Source: Davidsoniella eucalypti (Eukaryota > Ascomycota > Sordariomycetes > Microascales > Ceratocystidaceae). From it: a stretch of DNA of 64,000 nucleotides. This document shows, piece after piece, positions 60,219 through 64,000 of this stretch; position 1 is the stretch's first letter, and the number at the start of each line of letters is the position of its first letter. The notes below the pieces were generated by a model, which worked only from the letters and a program-made list of their open reading frames with translations, ran no database searches and was not told where the DNA came from. The stretch covers positions 248,001 to 312,000 of the forward strand of contig RMBW01000013.1 of NCBI GenBank assembly GCA_004009845.1, written 5' to 3'. The position numbers and the translations under genes are program-made.

Positions 60219-60427
60219 TCCCCATGGCGTAGTGGTTATACGCCGACCTCGCATGGGGTAGTTTATTCAGAACCAGGGCAAAAGTACTACTGAAGTCCAC
60301 CCTATGCTTATGGTCGTGCGTCTGAGGGTTTGGGCAGCCTCTCCACTCACGAAGTTCTGCAGAAGGTAGATGCCAGGTAGTAACCATATTCTTGGAGGTT
60401 TTGAGACAGATTCCTGACGAGATGGTT
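60219..60427 (+). repeat. tRNA-derived SINE-like repeat, copy B
   Basis: The head retains a Pol III A box (TGGCGTAGTGG at about 60225-60235) within a D-arm-like context (GGCGTAGTGGTTATACGCC) followed by CGACCTCGCATGGGGTAG. The B-box region is degraded (TTATTCAGAACC). The body matches copy A at 30927-31133 in inverted orientation, with an extra CTCTCCACT block and an extra TCTGCAGAAGGTAGA-type block near 60340-60370. Homology ends after CCTGACGAGATGGTT. Neither copy shows a clear poly-A tail or flanking duplication. Confidence 0.72.
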
Positions 60428-63400
60428 AGTCACCATGTAAAAAAGTAACACATTACCGCCCTTGTACCTTCTTTCCCTTGTGTTTGTTCCCTTCTCATAA
60501 TTTACAAAAACAAAAGTCTACTTCGGTATTTGAGTTTGCATTGTTGTCTGTCTCGTTACTGAACCAGCTGGCCCTGGCTACAAATATTTTCAAATCAATT
60601 GTTCAAAACGTAGCTGATTTATAGCGAAGTCATATCTATAGTTTCTTTCGCCATTTATTTGATTTCCAAGTCTTTGGCTATTACCGCACTAGATAAAAAG
60701 GAAGTTCTTTTAGTAACGTGGCAAGGCTTATCATCACTTTGGTGGTTTCTTCATCCCGCGTTCTGATATCTTGCTTTGTCCGTCAATCGATCAAATATTG
60801 AGTATAGTGCTTAAGCGGCAACGTTCGGGAGGCAATGCTTGTCCAGTAAACTTCAACTCAATCACACACAGAACAGAAGGTGATAGGGCTGGTTGCATTT
60901 TTGTAATATCGTCACCTGGTTAGAACTATGAACGTTAACTATAAAACGCCATTCTTCGTATCCCCGGCCTAAGACGTTGATAATACATTCGCCAGCTCTG
61001 GGCAACAGACCCTTGTACAACACCGGTATTAGTCATCCCAAACGCGGCGTTTTGGCCATTCAATTGAACATTTTAGCCAATTTTAACCCTTAATTCTCAG
61101 CTAGCATCTCATCCAGGGTTGTATGCTTTCATATGATCTGTGTGCATTTGGATGATTTTGATGTCTACAGCTGTATATATGCTTGTAAGGTAGCTCGGGC
61201 TTCATTTAACGCCCAAAGAACCCTGCTATGCCTATTTGTCTAGGACAGCGTTTCGAACATGCTGTATATTTACCTATTCCGTTTTTCCTTAGCCAAGTCA
61301 AGATTTCATTCTTGACCTAATCGACGATCTAGCCGCGATGCCCAGCCCGCACTTGTTGAAAATGTAGGCAAACCTGATCAAAAGTAATCTCCCTGTACAT
61401 AGGCTGAAAGATATTTATGAAGTCGAACAGGCTTCACCGCCCTATTACGGCGACTTCATTACGACATATCCATCATACATGTGCGTACATACTTGACCAT
61501 CTGGCTTGTTTTCTTTTTTTACTAACTTGGCTGCTATCGCCGGGCTGTATCATCTTAACGAAAGGTCTTTCTTTCCACCTTGGTAGTCAGTTAGTGTCCG
61601 ATATGTGTCGCACCTTTTTGAAGACGGCGAGGGGGGGGGGTTAACATGAGGCCTCAAACCCTTCGGAAAACAACTAGTCACATATTATAGCTTGACCGTC
61701 CATTCCTATTCTTCCATATTGTGTACGAGATATTTGGTCTCATATGACCAGTCACACCGTTTCCGAGGGTTCGATGAAGGCAAACCAATAATTCGACCGA
61801 CGCCAGCAACACTTTGAACATGCGGTCAGAAACGAGAAAAAGATATATCATAACATGCAAAGTTCAAAACGATAGAGGCGCATATCTAAGATGGAAAGCT
61901 GCATATGAATATCTAACATATACATATGTATTCATGGGAATAATGCCGGCACGATATAGCAACAAGAAGCAGGGAAAATTAACAGGTTGTCTTATATCTG
62001 CGCCTCAATATCCCCAATTTGAAAAGAAAAAAAAAAGCCGTACCCAAAGCCAATGAACTACCAACCACACCCAAATAGGCAATGATAGCCCGGTAGATTA
62101 TGTATGTATATGTAGCTTTTATTGCTGCCATCCATCCCATTCGTTTTGAAAATTTGGGCTAAATATATGCCAAGTTCTGTACCTGGAGACGCTTAATATA
62201 GGAGTTTGGTCTGCCTTCATGCCAACGGGAAACACGGCAGTAAGTAGACAACAACAGTGCCACCAATATGCCACCCCGTACGTAAATAGTGAATAGGCAG
62301 GTTGACAAGGCTCTGTCACAGAACACAATGTTGTTGTTTCTCGTGTCTTTTGTCACACTAGCACATATGTTAAGAATGCAACAGTGCTATTGGCACAAAA
62401 ACAAATCGCGGTGAGTCAACTTGTAAGCGGCATATAAGTGATATATCAAATATGGGTTTGTCTATAATCAAGTCAGCATCAGTTTTATTACTGCTTGTCT
62501 GCCTAAGTGGCTTGACAAACACGAAGTCAAATATCTATTGGCGGAAAACCGATCGATATACTTCAACATAGCTGATATAGTATAACTACAGTGCCATATT
62601 GGGTTCGATGTAGGATACTGTCCCGAATAGTGCCCCAAGAAGGTTTGTTTATCACAAGTCCCTTTGTTTCCATGACACTGTACGGAATAACAACAAGTTT
62701 AGGACGGAGAAAAGTCCGTATGTACAGTATAACATGCACAAAAGTACAAGGAGCAACTAAAGGAATACCCAAAAAAAAAAAAATACTGTTACATGACATT
62801 TAGCCTCCTATTACGCCTTTTGTAGATAGGTGTCCTAAATGGCATATGCCATTTTTAGTACACAAAATAGGTTGTTAGTATTAGCAACTTCAAACTCTTA
62901 GCCCTCGGCGATTATTATTATTAGTGGTTGGCGTTGTAAATATTGTTCTAAATCCGTAGTCCACCCCGGGGATCATTATTGTTTATGATACATATATTCG
63001 ATCTCGCCTTTGCCTTGCATATTAGCTAGTAAGTAATAGTGCACAGATGTACATATCTGTGTATGGGTCACTTCCGAGTAGTCAACAGCCTGAAAAGGGT
63101 GACTAACATACTTCCTTTTGCTGTGCTTTTTTCCGATAGTTAGTGGCTTTAGGGTGATACTTGAGCTGAAAGTACAGATATAATCCAGGCTGTTCTCAGA
63201 TTCTTGCATATCAGTTGAAATATATGTAATATAGCAGAGACATTTGTCTAATAAGACACAATATGTGACTATTGACACTAAAAGCCCAACCAAAATAGCA
63301 ATCAAAAGTACGCCTAGATGCCCAGGTTAATTGCATTTTTCTTTTGGGGAAACAGGGAATACAAAAGAGAATATGGCTAGCTATCGCCTAATGATACATA

Positions 63401-64000
63401 GCATATCATCCTTGCTATTGCTCAAAGTATGAGTGGCATTTGTGATTGTATACTGTACTCAACATATGCACTAGGCAATAGTTACTGTATTCCAGACATC
63501 AGGCAAGCCATGGTCAAGATTACCAGGCACAAAGTTAGTCCAGAGTAAGTGAAAACGCAGGTCTTGTTAGGATCTCCTGGTCAACGAACGATGGCAGAAA
63601 ACGCAGATGATCAAAATAGGAAAATGTATGCTCTAAACTTGATTCCTCTTTCCCGAAACCGCAGGTATTTAGACACAGCAGGTCTTTTTTTTTCCTGTTC
63701 CTTGTTTGATAGTATGTAGGTAGTGATTATCGCCACCTCCGATCAAGGCGGCGTTTGGAATCAGGATGCTGCCCGAGTAAGATTGAGAAAGTAGGAAGGA
63801 AATCAAAGATGAACTCTCTCTCCTTCCATAGGTTGACCAGACCTGGCCAGGCTAGACTAGAAGCCAGGAGGGTAAGCTCCTACATCTGAATCAAACACAC
63901 CCCGTTACTTTCAAGCGGCCTGATCACACATCTTCTGTTTGTGTCTAGGCTCTAGGCGAGTCTAGCAGCTAGTAGAAGTACAAGTAGCAGGTTGTGAATT
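60428..64000. other. Gene-free sequence to the end of the window
   Basis: About 3.6 kb without a supportable gene. It contains a G-run near 61630-61640, two ACATATGT palindromes (61922, 62363), an ATT run near 62915 and a poly-A stretch at 62770-62782. Frames such as 61417-61644 and 62976-63305 have no recognisable features. Confidence 0.5.

Noticed and set aside
1..64000. CRISPR arrays, rRNA genes, riboswitches, polyketide or other secondary-metabolite clusters
   Set aside because: No regularly spaced repeats, rRNA signatures or synthase domains were seen; prokaryotic features are not expected in this genome.

Overview
This is nuclear DNA from a filamentous ascomycete (Pezizomycotina). The genes carry many 58-70 nt introns with GTRNGT donors and YAG acceptors. 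The tRNA-Ala gene has a canonical short intron. The conserved proteins (Ptc1, Vps2, Fzo1, a phosducin-like protein, a GH51 arabinofuranosidase, a LAT-type permease) and the transposon types (Tad-like LINE, pogo/Fot1-like transposase, copia integrase) are those of such fungi. I cannot name the genus. All exon coordinates were assigned by eye from splice signals and reading-frame continuity.

Layout: 1-25 kb is gene-bearing. It holds the 3' tail of an unknown gene (1-48, +), an adenosine-deaminase-like gene (460-2065, -), a large ADF-H protein (4454-8753, -), a Ptc1-type PP2C phosphatase (13593 to about 15540, -), a decayed LINE fragment and tRNA-Gln (17.5-18.3 kb, -), VPS2 (18665-19471, -) diverging from FZO1 (20210-22929, +), and a phosducin-like gene (24235-25168, -). 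A 437-bp element with terminal inverted repeats lies at 11976-12412.

25-35 kb is almost gene-free and contains dead transposons: one copy of a tRNA-derived SINE-like repeat, a LINE RNase H fragment and a broken pogo-type transposase. 35-45 kb is a second gene island: a secreted GH51 alpha-L-arabinofuranosidase (six exons), a LAT amino-acid permease, a degenerate LINE reverse transcriptase joined to a copia integrase piece, an intact LINE RNase H reading frame, an intron-containing tRNA-Ala(AGC), and an FtsJ-like methyltransferase gene.

45-64 kb holds no gene I can support. It contains a possible gene relic (45.7-47.0 kb), one unexplained 142-codon frame, a second SINE-like copy and many copies of the palindrome ACATATGT. 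The protein genes are mostly unrelated housekeeping functions (purine metabolism, actin, stress-signal dephosphorylation, endosomal sorting, mitochondrial fusion, G-protein folding), so no operon-like system is apparent. The more unusual signals are in the repeats: LINE fragments abutting both tRNA genes, a tRNA-derived SINE family, a chimeric dead retroelement and the palindrome cluster.
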